In this document: piece by piece, positions 29,768 to 37,055 of the stretch | Numbering within the stretch: position 1 is the first letter of the stretch | Layout: each line of letters opens with the position of its first letter | Source: SG8-41 sp963802355 | GTDB taxonomy: Bacteria; Pseudomonadota; Gammaproteobacteria; Burkholderiales; SG8-41 | Reading direction: 5' to 3' | Length of the DNA: 64,000 nucleotides | Assembly: GCA_963802355.1 (NCBI GenBank) | Contig: CAWDIV010000024.1 | Span: 310,001 to 374,000, forward strand | Notes under the pieces: generated by a model | Told to the model about the DNA's origin: nothing | Seen by the model: only the letters and a program-made list of their open reading frames with translations | Database searches by the model: none | Translations under genes and position numbers: made by a program

Positions 29768-31732
29768 ATGGGAAGACCCCTCTGGCAGCCCTCGGCAAGC
29801 CGCATTGCGGGGACGAACCTCGTTGCGTTCATGCGCCACATCGAGCGGCGCTGGGGAGCGCAGGCATCTGATTACGGTGAGCTCTACCAATGGTCGATCA
29901 CCCATCGGGAGCGCTTCTGGCAATCGGTGTGGTCGTTTTGCGGCGTGATCGCGGACTCGCCGGGCGAGACGGCGCTGCTCGAGGGAAACCGGATGCCCGG
30001 CGCTCGCTGGTTTCCAGGGGCCCGCCTCAACTTCGCTGAAAACCTGCTGCGGCGACGCGATCGCGGTATCGCCATCGTGTTCCGCGGCGAGGATCGCGTG
30101 GAGAGCAGCGTGACTTTCGGCGAGCTCTATGCGGAGGTATCGCGGCTCGCGCAGGCGTTGCGGGCGGCCGGGATCAAGCCCGGCGACCGCGTGGCCGGCT
30201 ACGTGCCTAATGTGCCGGGCGCGGTCATCGCGGCGCTCGCAGCGACGAGCCTGGGGGCAGTCTGGTCGTCGTGCTCCCCCGATTTCGGCGTGCAGGGGGT
30301 CCTCGACCGCTTCGGCCAGATCGAGCCCAAGGTCCTGTTCGCCGCCGACGGTTACTTCTACAACGGCAAGACGATCGACTGCGTCGCTCGTCTTAAGGAA
30401 ATTGCAATCAATCTTCCATCACTACAAAAGATTGTTGTCGTTCCCTATACACAGAGTAATCCTGATATTGGCGCAATTCCGAATTGCGCCAATGTCCATG
30501 AGCTCATGGCGCCCTATCGTCCGCAGGACATCCAGTTCGAGCGGCTGCCCTTCGACCATCCGCTCTACATCATGTACTCCTCGGGCACTACCGGGGTTCC
30601 CAAGTGCATCGTGCACGGCGCGGGCGGCACCCTGCTCCAGCACATGAAGGAACACCAGCTCCACGTCGATCTCAAGCCTGGCGATCGCCTGTTCTATTTC
30701 ACGACCTGTGGGTGGATGATGTGGAACTGGCTCGTGTCGGCGCTCGCCTCGCGCGCAACGCTAATGCTCTACGACGGCTCGCCATTCATCGGCGACGGCA
30801 ACGTGCTGTTCGATTACGCCGATGCGGCGCGCATGACCGTGTTCGGCGTGTCCGCGAAGTACATCGAGAACGCCGCCAAGCTGCGCTTGCGGCCGCGCAC
30901 CACTCACCGCCTCTCGTCCGTGAAGACCGTGCTTTCGACCGGCTCGCCGCTGGTCGCGGAGGGCTTCGATTACGTGTACCGCGAGGTGAAGGGCGATGTG
31001 CACCTCGCCTCGATCTCCGGCGGCACCGATCTCATTTCGTGCTTCGTTCTGGGGAACCCCACCGGACCCGTCTGGCGCGGCGAGATCCAGTGCCGCGGGC
31101 TCGGGATGAAGGTCGAAGTGTTCGACGAAGCCGGCCGCTCCGTTCGCGGCGAAAAAGGCGAGCTCGTCTGCACGGCGCCCTTTCCGTCGATGCCGGTCGG
31201 CTTCTGGAACGATCCCGACGGCGCCAAATATCACGCCGCCTATTTCGCGAAATTCCCGGGCGTATGGAGTCACGGCGACTACGTCGAGCTGACCGCGCAC
31301 GACGGTATCATCGTTTACGGACGGTCGGACGCGGTCCTCAATCCGGGCGGCGTGCGCATCGGAACCGCGGAGATCTACCGTCAGGTGGAACAGCTCGAGG
31401 AAGTGCTTGAAGCTCTCGTCATCAGCCAGGATTGGCCGCCGGAAAAACCGAGCGACGTGCGCGTCGTGCTCTTCGTGCGCCTGCGGGACGGCCTGACGCT
31501 CGACGATAGTCTGATCGATAAGATCAAGCGGAGGATCCGCGACAACGCCACGCCGCGGCATGTCCCGGCGAAGATCGCTCAGGTCACCGACATTCCGCGC
31601 ACCAAGAGCGGAAAAATCGTCGAGCTCGCGGTCCGTAACGTCGTGCACGAGCAACCGGTGAAGAACGTCGAAGCGCTCGCCAACCCGGAAGCACTCGCGC
31701 AATTCAAAGACCGCCCCGAGCTCGCGACGTGA
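29768..31732 (+). CDS. Acetoacetyl-CoA synthetase
   Basis: 654 residues from ATG 29768 (MGRPLWQPSASRIAGTN), an intact acyl-adenylate-forming enzyme of the acetoacetate-CoA ligase type. It has the N-terminal ACAS domain (WFPGARLNFAENLLRRRD), the phosphate loop YIMYSSGTTGVPKCIVHG, YFTTCGWMMWNW, SISGGTDLISCF, GRSDAVLNPGGVRIGTAEIY and the C-terminal catalytic lysine in PRTKSGKIVELAV. It activates acetoacetate, which links to acetoacetyl-CoA and so to the PHB genes 9 kb downstream; this link is inference. An upstream in-frame ATG at 29681 lies inside repeat sequence and is unlikely. A palindromic repeat follows 26 bases after the stop. Confidence 0.93.
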   Translation: MGRPLWQPSASRIAGTNLVAFMRHIERRWGAQASDYGELYQWSITHRERFWQSVWSFCGVIADSPGETALLEGNRMPGARWFPGARLNFAENLLRRRDRGIAIVFRGEDRVESSVTFGELYAEVSRLAQALRAAGIKPGDRVAGYVPNVPGAVIAALAATSLGAVWSSCSPDFGVQGVLDRFGQIEPKVLFAADGYFYNGKTIDCVARLKEIAINLPSLQKIVVVPYTQSNPDIGAIPNCANVHELMAPYRPQDIQFERLPFDHPLYIMYSSGTTGVPKCIVHGAGGTLLQHMKEHQLHVDLKPGDRLFYFTTCGWMMWNWLVSALASRATLMLYDGSPFIGDGNVLFDYADAARMTVFGVSAKYIENAAKLRLRPRTTHRLSSVKTVLSTGSPLVAEGFDYVYREVKGDVHLASISGGTDLISCFVLGNPTGPVWRGEIQCRGLGMKVEVFDEAGRSVRGEKGELVCTAPFPSMPVGFWNDPDGAKYHAAYFAKFPGVWSHGDYVELTAHDGIIVYGRSDAVLNPGGVRIGTAEIYRQVEQLEEVLEALVISQDWPPEKPSDVRVVLFVRLRDGLTLDDSLIDKIKRRIRDNATPRHVPAKIAQVTDIPRTKSGKIVELAVRNVVHEQPVKNVEALANPEALAQFKDRPELAT

Positions 31733-31744
31733 GTAACGAGCGGC

Positions 31745-31940
31745 GGGGAATGGGCCAAAGGTGTCAGGAACCTTAACGTTGAGGGTTCCTGACACCTTAG
31801 GATCCTTCCCATTCCCCCGCGCCCCCCGTTGCACGATAAATGTTTTTTCGCGAGCTAGAACATTCGAAATGGGGTCCCTTCCGGTTGACCCGCCCGGATC
31901 CTTCCCGCACCCCGTGCCCCCCGTCGCACGAACGTGAGTT
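31745..31940. repeat. Interspersed palindromic repeat, copy 3, with a second GC-rich half element
   Basis: The 15-bp stem AAGGTGTCAGGAACC (31758-31772) and its complement (31784-31798) surround an 11-nt loop. Outer arms GGGGAATGGG (31745-31754) and CCCATTCCCC (31808-31817) pair perfectly, and the tail CCCCGCGCCCCCCGTTGCAC follows. A related C-rich tail (CCCCGTGCCCCCCGTCGCAC) recurs at about 31911-31930 without the core hairpin, so two element ends lie side by side. The remaining gap to 32193 holds no recognisable gene. Confidence 0.88.
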
Positions 31941-32193
31941 GGTAACTCTTTTCTTCGCTGAAATGGCGCAATCGCGCGCGAAGGCGATGCAGTTGACGGC
32001 GGGACGGCCATCGGCTGTAATCCAGTTTCAACCGACGGGTAGCTAGGGTTCCGCCGATCTTCGGGCCTGGACCAAGCGCTACACAAAGCCCGCGCGGCAT
32101 GCACCCGAGGACTAAAAAGCCAGAGGGGATAGGTTGAGGTGTTTCACTGCGCCTCATCGCTATCAACGACGACTTTTTGACCTCGAGGACATC

Positions 32194-33054
32194 ATGAACG
32201 CGCTCGCTCTCGCCCTGATTCTGACCGCCGCAGTCATCCATGCCAGCTGGAACTTCCTCCTGAAGCGCTCCGGCGGCGGCACTATATTCGTATGGCTGTT
32301 CGCCGCGCTTTCTGCGGTGCTTTACGCCCCGCTTGCCGCCGCCATCATCTGGTGGAGCAATGCCCAGTTCGGGTGGGTGCACTACGCGCTGATGGCCGCG
32401 AGCGCGGCCATACATACAGCGTACTTCATGCTCCTAGACCGCGGTTACCGCAGCGGCGACATGTCGGTTGTCTATCCACTGGCTCGGGGCACAGGCCCTC
32501 TCATCACAATGTTATGCGCGGTGCTGCTTCTGCAGGAAAGGCCCGGCGCGCTGGCGGTCGCCGGGGCCGTCATGATCGGCTGCGCGGCGTTCCTGCTCAC
32601 GGGCGATCTCCGCAAGCTTCGGGAATCCCGCAACTATCATGCCATCGGGTTCGCCCTTCTGACCGGATGCATGATCGCGGCTTACACACTGGTGGACAAA
32701 GTCGCGGTCTCGGCCTGGCTGATTCCGCCGCTGGTGCAGGACTGGGCTGCGAATCTCGGGCGGGTGCTGCTGATGACGCCGATGGCGTTCAAGGCGAGAG
32801 GAGAACTCCTGCCGACGTGGCAGCGGGCAAGAAAGGAGATCGTAGCGGTCGCGCTGCTCTGCCCGCTATCCTATATCCTCGTGTTGACCGCGATGGTATT
32901 CACCCCGGTGAGCTACGTTGCGCCCGCCCGCGAGGTGAGCATCCTTGTCGGCGCGCTGATGGGCGCGCACTTCCTGCAGGAAGGCGATGTCAAACGCCGC
33001 CTCTTCGCCGCGTCGGCGATGGTCGCCGGAATCATCCTGCTCGCAATTGGATGA
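32194..33054 (+). CDS. EamA/DMT-superfamily transporter
   Basis: 286 residues from ATG 32194, with GAGGA eight bases upstream. About ten hydrophobic segments fall in two repeats: MNALALALILTAAVIHASWN, WLFAALSAVLYAPLAAAIIWW, then LARGTGPLITMLCAVLLLQE, a hallmark of the EamA fold repeated as VSYVAPAREVSILVGALMGA and HFLQEGDVKRRLFAASAM. The substrate is unknown; the superfamily includes metabolite exporters and nucleotide-sugar carriers. An inner-membrane location is certain from composition. It stands between two repeat tracts, so it is probably transcribed alone. A longer start at 32134 adds a charged leader and is not favoured. Confidence 0.9.
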   Translation: MNALALALILTAAVIHASWNFLLKRSGGGTIFVWLFAALSAVLYAPLAAAIIWWSNAQFGWVHYALMAASAAIHTAYFMLLDRGYRSGDMSVVYPLARGTGPLITMLCAVLLLQERPGALAVAGAVMIGCAAFLLTGDLRKLRESRNYHAIGFALLTGCMIAAYTLVDKVAVSAWLIPPLVQDWAANLGRVLLMTPMAFKARGELLPTWQRARKEIVAVALLCPLSYILVLTAMVFTPVSYVAPAREVSILVGALMGAHFLQEGDVKRRLFAASAMVAGIILLAIG

Positions 33055-33060
33055 TCCATG

Positions 33061-33165
33061 TTCAATGGTTCAAGGCTTCATGTTCCAGGTTCAAGACGGG
33101 CTGGAATCATGAACCTCGAAATCTACAACTTTGAACTTGGAACTTCGAACCTGGAACCTCGATGT
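33061..33165. repeat. Heptamer tandem tracts (GTTCAAG / TGGAACC), inverted pair
   Basis: TTCAATG, GTTCAAG, GCTTCAT, GTTCCAG, GTTCAAG run at 33061-33095. The complementary series TTGAACT, TGGAACT, TCGAACC, TGGAACC, TCGATGT runs at 33131-33165. The arms could fold onto one another downstream of the EamA gene. The following bases to 33345 contain no recognisable feature. Confidence 0.87.
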
Positions 33166-33345
33166 ACCAGTTCCAGATTTACGAGTGCCGTTTAACAGGT
33201 ATGACGCTGTGCTGCTGAGTCTGATTTATTCAGGAATATTTTCTAACCACTATCATTGTTTATCGCTGGTATTGGGTGGTGGTTGGGCATGGAACGGGTA
33301 AAGACCCCCCGAAGCAGGGTGGGAAACAAACGAAGCCGGGTGTGC

Positions 33346-34017
33346 TCAAGAGTTGCGCCGACGCGACCAGCCTAACCCCAGCGCTGCAAATCCAATCAGC
33401 AGCAGGCTCGCCGGTTCTGGTAAGGTAGCGGCGCCTACATCGCCATCCCGCACAGCCCACGCGGACAAGAGGAGGTCTTCGAGGACGAAGAGCTGGAGGC
33501 CATTGCTGAAGCGGAACGCCCACGCGAAGGGGCCACCCGCCACAGGGGGCTGCAGAATGCCGAGCTCCGTGGCGGACCAATAGTCGACTTGAATGCTCGT
33601 GAGCACTTCGCCGCCCAACGCAGTCTGGGTACCCGTCTTGTTGTCCCCGGAAACTGCGCCGAGGTTGTGAAAGTACATGTAAGCCGTCTCGTCGTCACGG
33701 CAGGCTACTTCTGTAACCACGGCGCAATTTACCCTTGTTGCCGTCGGTCCAGCGCCCGCGCTCACGCTCGCGTACGGCAGCCGCCAGTCATCGAAACCCG
33801 CGAACACCAGGTTGTTCGCCCAGGCCACAGAGTCCGGCCAATTTCGCGCGACACCGTCACCCGCCTGCCGAGTCCAAGTGATATTGAGTACCGTGTCATA
33901 GACCATGTCGGGGCCACGGTCGAGCAGGATGGCGGCCGCGCTGCCCGATAAGCCCATCCCGGCCAACATCAGCGCCAACGACCATCGCCTAACGTACGTG
34001 CCAAATCGATTGCCCAT
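33346..34017 (-). CDS. PEP-CTERM sorted exoprotein with a DUF1566-like domain
   Basis: 223 residues. A signal peptide (WSLALMLAGMGLSGSAAAI) is followed by a domain with TWTRQAGDG, WANNLVFAGFDDWRLP, DYWSATELG and WAFRFSNG...VRDGDV, the pattern of the Lcl/DUF1566 domain. The C-terminus is a textbook PEP-CTERM signal: PEPASLLLIGFAALGLGW followed by SRRRNS, meaning a Pro-Glu-Pro motif, a hydrophobic helix and a basic tail. Such proteins are cleaved by an exosortase and linked to extracellular polysaccharide or biofilm; no exosortase is in this window but one is expected in the genome. The frame is intact. A pair of cysteines lies around residues 99 and 106. Confidence 0.88.
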   Translation of the reverse strand: MGNRFGTYVRRWSLALMLAGMGLSGSAAAILLDRGPDMVYDTVLNITWTRQAGDGVARNWPDSVAWANNLVFAGFDDWRLPYASVSAGAGPTATRVNCAVVTEVACRDDETAYMYFHNLGAVSGDNKTGTQTALGGEVLTSIQVDYWSATELGILQPPVAGGPFAWAFRFSNGLQLFVLEDLLLSAWAVRDGDVGAATLPEPASLLLIGFAALGLGWSRRRNS

Positions 34018-34215
34018 TGGCGTCCCCCCTTGAAAAACAGCCTGTCAAAGAGGTAATAAAGCAGGAATTGAGCCCGATGATGTCATATGCGTTGAATCAT
34101 CGGGTTGCGCGGCCCGTCGATTCGGGGCGATCCGCAAGTGTAAAATTTCCCGACAAAGACTGTACTACCGCCGTCCCCCTGAGCCAACTCGCCCGATCGC
34201 AGATCCTAACGCCGG

Positions 34216-34551
34216 TTAATCCGCGCGCTGCGTTTCCTTGCCACTCTTCGGGAGGCGCCTACGCTCCTTCGGAGGCTTCACCGCTAGGCCGTCCGGAGGT
34301 ATGGACAGTGGTGGGTTGCCGGGATGAAAGTGTGTCGTCCCGTTCGTGTTCGTCACTATCCAGTGATGTTCCTTCGGACGGAAACCATGCCTGATAGCAT
34401 CGACAACCGCCGCGCCGAAGTCGAAAAGCGGCGACGATATATGCGCGATTGAGCCATCAACACTTAGTTGTCGCCAGGTCCACTGACTTGACTCGGCGTG
34501 GTGGACGAACGCCCAACTGACTGTTCGTGAATAATCTTGCCTGCGAGCCAT
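34216..34551 (-). CDS. Small protein of family A, copy A1 (unknown function)
   Basis: 111 residues from ATG 34551, with GGGAGG eight bases upstream. Sequence: MARRQDYSRTVSWAFVHHAE, WTWRQLSVDGSIAHISSPLF, DFGAAVVDAIRHGFRPKEHH, WIVTNTNGTTHFHPGNPP and a basic tail. It is clearly paralogous to A2 (35101-35445), with roughly two thirds of aligned residues identical through the first 90. No signal peptide, membrane helix or known motif is seen; Trp, His and Gly-Thr-Thr-His positions are kept in both copies. The start has a 13-base upstream block shared with A2 at the same distance. I do not recognise the family. An upstream in-frame ATG at 34803 is not supported by the A2 comparison. Confidence 0.72.
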   Translation of the reverse strand: MARRQDYSRTVSWAFVHHAESSQWTWRQLSVDGSIAHISSPLFDFGAAVVDAIRHGFRPKEHHWIVTNTNGTTHFHPGNPPLSIPPDGLAVKPPKERRRLPKSGKETQRAD

Positions 34552-34586
34552 GGGGGCCTCCCTCATCATGGCAATCACTAGACAAC

Positions 34587-34599
34587 ATATATTACCGAA
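34587..34599 (-). promoter_or_regulatory. Conserved upstream block of A1 (TTCGGTAATATAT)
   Basis: The 13-mer TTCGGTAATATAT (minus strand) lies 35 bases before the A1 start. The identical 13-mer lies 35 bases before the A2 start (35481-35493). TAATAT would serve as a -10 box; no convincing -35 box is shared. Identical sequence and spacing in diverged duplicates argues for function. Confidence 0.6.
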
Positions 34600-34829
34600 T
34601 GAAATTGTCCAAGAGTGGCGATTTGCGTCGCTAAGGCGCAGCAATCTGGAAACACTTTGTCTACAGTTGAAAAGATCACTGGTGTTGCCGCGCAGTACAA
34701 CAAACGCGCATCGCCAGTGCTTCCGATGGAGCGCCGAAGAATTAGACGGATGAGCGCCGGGGAAGGGTTGCCCCGTCGTCAGGGCCGCCGGTTGACCCAC
34801 CATGCCGAGCGCGTTTCCTGAACGTTGTG

Positions 34830-35063
34830 TTACCGAGCGGGGCCTTTGAATCCCTTCGGGGAAAAATTGGGGTTGCTGCCGAGGAAACGCTCGCGCAACG
34901 CCTCGTCCCCTTTAGTCGTGATCGCGTTGCCAAGTGCAAATCCGTGGTTCTGTAGCTCGGCGTACGACTCCTTGAAACCTTCAGGAGCGCGCGGGCCACC
35001 GTTTTTTGCTCTGTGAAGCATTCCAAGCAGAGCCCACGCTTCATCCGATAGCGCTGGAACCAT
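34830..35063 (-). CDS. Small protein of family B, copy B1 (winged-helix-like, unknown)
   Basis: 77 residues from ATG 35063: MVPALSDEAWALLGMLHRAK, APEGFKESYAELQNHGFALG, NAITTKGDEALRERFLGSNP. Its paralogue B2 lies at 36288-36509. The order helix, helix, then ALG-NAIT-x-KGDEAL resembles small winged-helix proteins, where an 'ITxKGxEAL' strand-helix follows the recognition helix; this is an inference. It starts 37 bases after the A2 stop, so A2 and B1 form a two-gene unit. Another frame starting at 35104 overlaps but lacks similarity to B2. GC content is lower than in the flanking housekeeping genes. Confidence 0.68.
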   Translation of the reverse strand: MVPALSDEAWALLGMLHRAKNGGPRAPEGFKESYAELQNHGFALGNAITTKGDEALRERFLGSNPNFSPKGFKGPAR

Positions 35064-35100
35064 GCTGCATTCTCTAGATCGGGCTCAGTAAATCGCTGCG

Positions 35101-35445
35101 TCATGCATCGCGTTTCGGCGGGACAGCGAACGCCGGGCTCGCCGAAACGCGCCTACGCTCGTTCGGAGGCTTCACTACTTGGTGGTCAGGAGGTATGGCT
35201 ATTGGTGTGCTGCCAGGGTCAAAGTGCGTCGTGCCGGTCCTGTTCGTCACGACCCAATGATCTTCTTTCGGACGAAAGCCATGCGTTATAGCATCACTGA
35301 TAGTCGCGCCGAAGTCCCAAAGTGGCGACGAGATACGCGCGATTGAACCGTCAATGCTCATTTCCCGCCACGTCCAATCACCTGATTCGGCGTGGCGGAC
35401 GAATGCCCAATTGACTGTCCGTGAAGAGTGTCGCCTGAGAGCCAT
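35101..35445 (-). CDS. Small protein of family A, copy A2 (unknown function)
   Basis: 114 residues from ATG 35445, with GGGAGGA upstream: MALRRHSSRTVNWAFVRHAE, WTWREMSIDGSIARISSPLW, DFGATISDAITHGFRPKEDH, WVVTNRTGTTHFDPGSTP. It aligns end to end with A1 and diverges only in the C-terminal basic tail. The stop overlaps an ATGA, and family B gene B1 starts 37 bases later. Conservation is at the protein level (many third-base differences), which supports real coding. No domain recognised; a small cytoplasmic protein by composition. The A-B pairing repeated in the islet suggests partner proteins. Confidence 0.74.
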   Translation of the reverse strand: MALRRHSSRTVNWAFVRHAESGDWTWREMSIDGSIARISSPLWDFGATISDAITHGFRPKEDHWVVTNRTGTTHFDPGSTPIAIPPDHQVVKPPNERRRVSASPAFAVPPKRDA

Positions 35446-35480
35446 GCGTCCTCCCTCATATCATGGCGTTCATACTGACG

Positions 35481-35493
35481 ATATATTACCGAA
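35481..35493 (-). promoter_or_regulatory. Conserved upstream block of A2 (TTCGGTAATATAT)
   Basis: Same 13-mer and same distance to the start codon as for A1. The intervening leader also shares GCCATGAT and GAGGGAGG, while the rest differs. Confidence 0.6.
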
Positions 35494-35629
35494 AGAAGGG
35501 TAGCTGTAGAGGTTTATTGTCACGCGCCTGCGACGCGTTGTCGTTACTTGACGACAGAGATGACAGGAAATAGGGCCAATTTGAACTATAGTCTTCCCAA
35601 GATACTCAACCAAAAAAGGAGGAAGCCAT

Positions 35630-35803
35630 TTGTCCGGTTGGTTTCAGTGCTTGCATTGTGGTGTTGTGACGACGGTTGAGCATGCTTCGCCGAAGTGTCC
35701 GCGTTGCGGCCACGGCACGGGCGTCCTTCACCTGATCGAACCGGAATGGCTCGATAAAGAACGTCCCAAACAGAAAGATAGACGAAGGCAACCGCGGGCA
35801 TGA
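35630..35803 (+). CDS. Zinc-ribbon miniprotein with TTG start
   Basis: 57 residues read from TTG 35630, with a strong AAGGAGGA six to eight bases upstream. The product is SGWFQCLHCGVVTTVEHASP, KCPRCGHGTGVLHLIEPEWL, ending in a Lys/Arg-rich tail. Two CxxC pairs (CLHC and CPRC) 19 residues apart make a zinc ribbon. A rubredoxin-like or transcription-factor-like zinc knuckle with a basic tail could bind nucleic acid; that is inference. No ATG is present in frame, so it is easily missed. It runs on the plus strand, against the surrounding family A and B genes, in the gap between A2 and B2. Confidence 0.68.
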   Translation: MSGWFQCLHCGVVTTVEHASPKCPRCGHGTGVLHLIEPEWLDKERPKQKDRRRQPRA

Positions 35804-36287
35804 TAGCCGCAGCGCCGCTCGTGGCGAGCATCAAACCTCGATGGGTGATGTTGCTAGGAGCGGCACGGGAGTCTGACAACGGCCGGCGCTTATGGAGGCA
35901 AAGCTTTTAGGCCCGCAGCAGCCTCCCTCTGCGTCAATCCAACAGTCCCGGAAAATTGCTCCGATTTAGCCCCTCTATCCACGGATCTCGCGGGCGGTTA
36001 GGCGCCCGTTCGAGACGCGGCGTCCACAGGCGCTGTATCTCCTCGACTGGCGCACGCCCGCTGTTCGCCGCATCAGCGATGGTCACTGGAATTTTCTGCC
36101 AGCGCTCGGCCGAGGTTCGGGCCGAATCGCCGTGCCAAGCCCGAATTTACCGCCGGGCGTCGGCACGCTTTAGCGCTCTATTTAATGAGATGGTGTGGCA
36201 AGAAATTCGGAAAGGAATGAAATGAGGAAAGCGATGACTCGCCCCCTCGATTTGTAGAGGAGTATCGTCACGCCGCCTTTACCAGCG
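35804..36287. other. Gap with no recognised gene
   Basis: 484 bases between the zinc-ribbon miniprotein and B2. A plus-strand frame at 35956-36225 is open but has no ribosome-binding site, no recognisable similarity and a composition typical of chance frames. No repeat or structure was seen. Confidence 0.4.
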
Positions 36288-36509
36288 CTATCGCCTTGGC
36301 CACCGAAACGAATTCGGGTCGTTGCCGAATAGACGCTCGCCCAACGCTTCATCACCTTTATCCGTGATCGCGTTGCCAAGCGCAAACCCGTGGCGCTGTA
36401 GTTCGGCGTAAGACTCCTTGAAACCCGCGGGCGCAGCCATCCGGCTACTGGCGGCCCTATGAAGCAATCCGAGAAGCGCCCATGCCTCATCGGACAGATT
36501 CGGGACTAT
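36288..36509 (-). CDS. Small protein of family B, copy B2, apparent ATA start
   Basis: 73 residues, paralogous to B1: VPNLSDEAWALLGLLHRAAS, APAGFKESYAELQRHGFALG, NAITDKGDEALGERLFGNDP. Where B1 has ATG-GTT-CCA, this copy has ATA-GTC-CCG, with a good GGAGGA eight bases upstream of the ATA (36507-36509). Either the ATA is used as a rare start or the copy is weakly translated or dying; no other in-frame start keeps the conserved N-terminus. About 75 percent of residues match B1. No family A gene lies directly upstream; instead a zinc-binding gene begins at 36797. Confidence 0.6.
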   Translation of the reverse strand: MVPNLSDEAWALLGLLHRAASSRMAAPAGFKESYAELQRHGFALGNAITDKGDEALGERLFGNDPNSFRWPRR

Positions 36510-36590
36510 GGCGGAATCCTCCTTTGGTTCAGCTTACTTCTCCTTATGCGGCCGCGCCTATAGTCCCTATGGCCTAGCGCACGGCTAGCC

Positions 36591-36797
36591 TCACACCCCG
36601 GTCGCGTCGTCGCGCCTTACCCACAGTTGAAACCCGGGTGGCATCTTGCCGTCGGGATTGCAGACGCACGGCACGCCAGTACCGCCGCACTGCTCGATCC
36701 CGCAGCCCTCACTCCATGCAGCCTGCGGGTGATCCTCGCACACCCATAGCGCGCCCTTGCAGCGCGGGCAAGTCATGTCTGTTCTAGCGTCTTTCAT
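36591..36797 (-). CDS. Cysteine-rich zinc-binding small protein
   Basis: 68 residues from ATG 36797 (MKDARTDMTCPRCKGALWVC) or 61 from ATG 36776. It contains CPRCKGALWVCEDHPQAAW followed by a GCGIEQCGGTGVPCVCNPDG block: eight cysteines plus a His in a pattern seen in short hypothetical proteins of Proteobacteria (CPxCxGxxWVCEDHP). Zinc binding is expected; the function is unknown. The frame extends upstream to 36878, but no ribosome-binding site supports that start. It lies 82 bases upstream of B2 on the same strand. Confidence 0.6.
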   Translation of the reverse strand: MKDARTDMTCPRCKGALWVCEDHPQAAWSEGCGIEQCGGTGVPCVCNPDGKMPPGFQLWVRRDDATGV

Positions 36798-37055
36798 GGG
36801 AAGTGAGACCGCAGGAATGGGTTCAGATTCCTTGAAGGATAGAAAATGGGGATGGCCGCCCCATCGACACGATCGCAAGCTCAGCTACGCGTGAAAGATG
36901 GGCTAGCTGAGGACGCACTCGGGAATCGGGCCGATCACCGTTACTTGTGAGCCCCAGTCTCCCGCAAGCAAGGGCAAGGCCCCAAAATATGAGCGCCGAA
37001 AGTTAGAACGGCGGAGTCGAATATTTATCGGCGTTCCGCGCGAGCCGAGCGCCGA

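Noticed and set aside
30761..32104. 447-codon minus-strand frame over acetoacetyl-CoA synthetase and the adjacent repeat
   Set aside because: No motif; half of it is repeat sequence.
34742..35104. 120-codon frame overlapping B1 from ATG 35104
   Set aside because: The other frame from 35063 matches the paralogue B2 throughout; this one matches nothing.
35586..35879. 97-codon minus-strand frame with a hydrophobic segment
   Set aside because: The plus strand here has a ribosome-binding site and a CxxC zinc ribbon; the minus frame has neither support nor similarity.
35956..36225. 89-codon plus-strand frame in the islet gap
   Set aside because: No ribosome-binding site, no similarity to the islet families, Arg-rich chance composition.
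36880..37055. Possible tRNA remnant (AGCTCAGCTACGCG) near 36880
   Set aside because: No cloverleaf can be drawn around it; the match to tRNA D-arm sequence is short.
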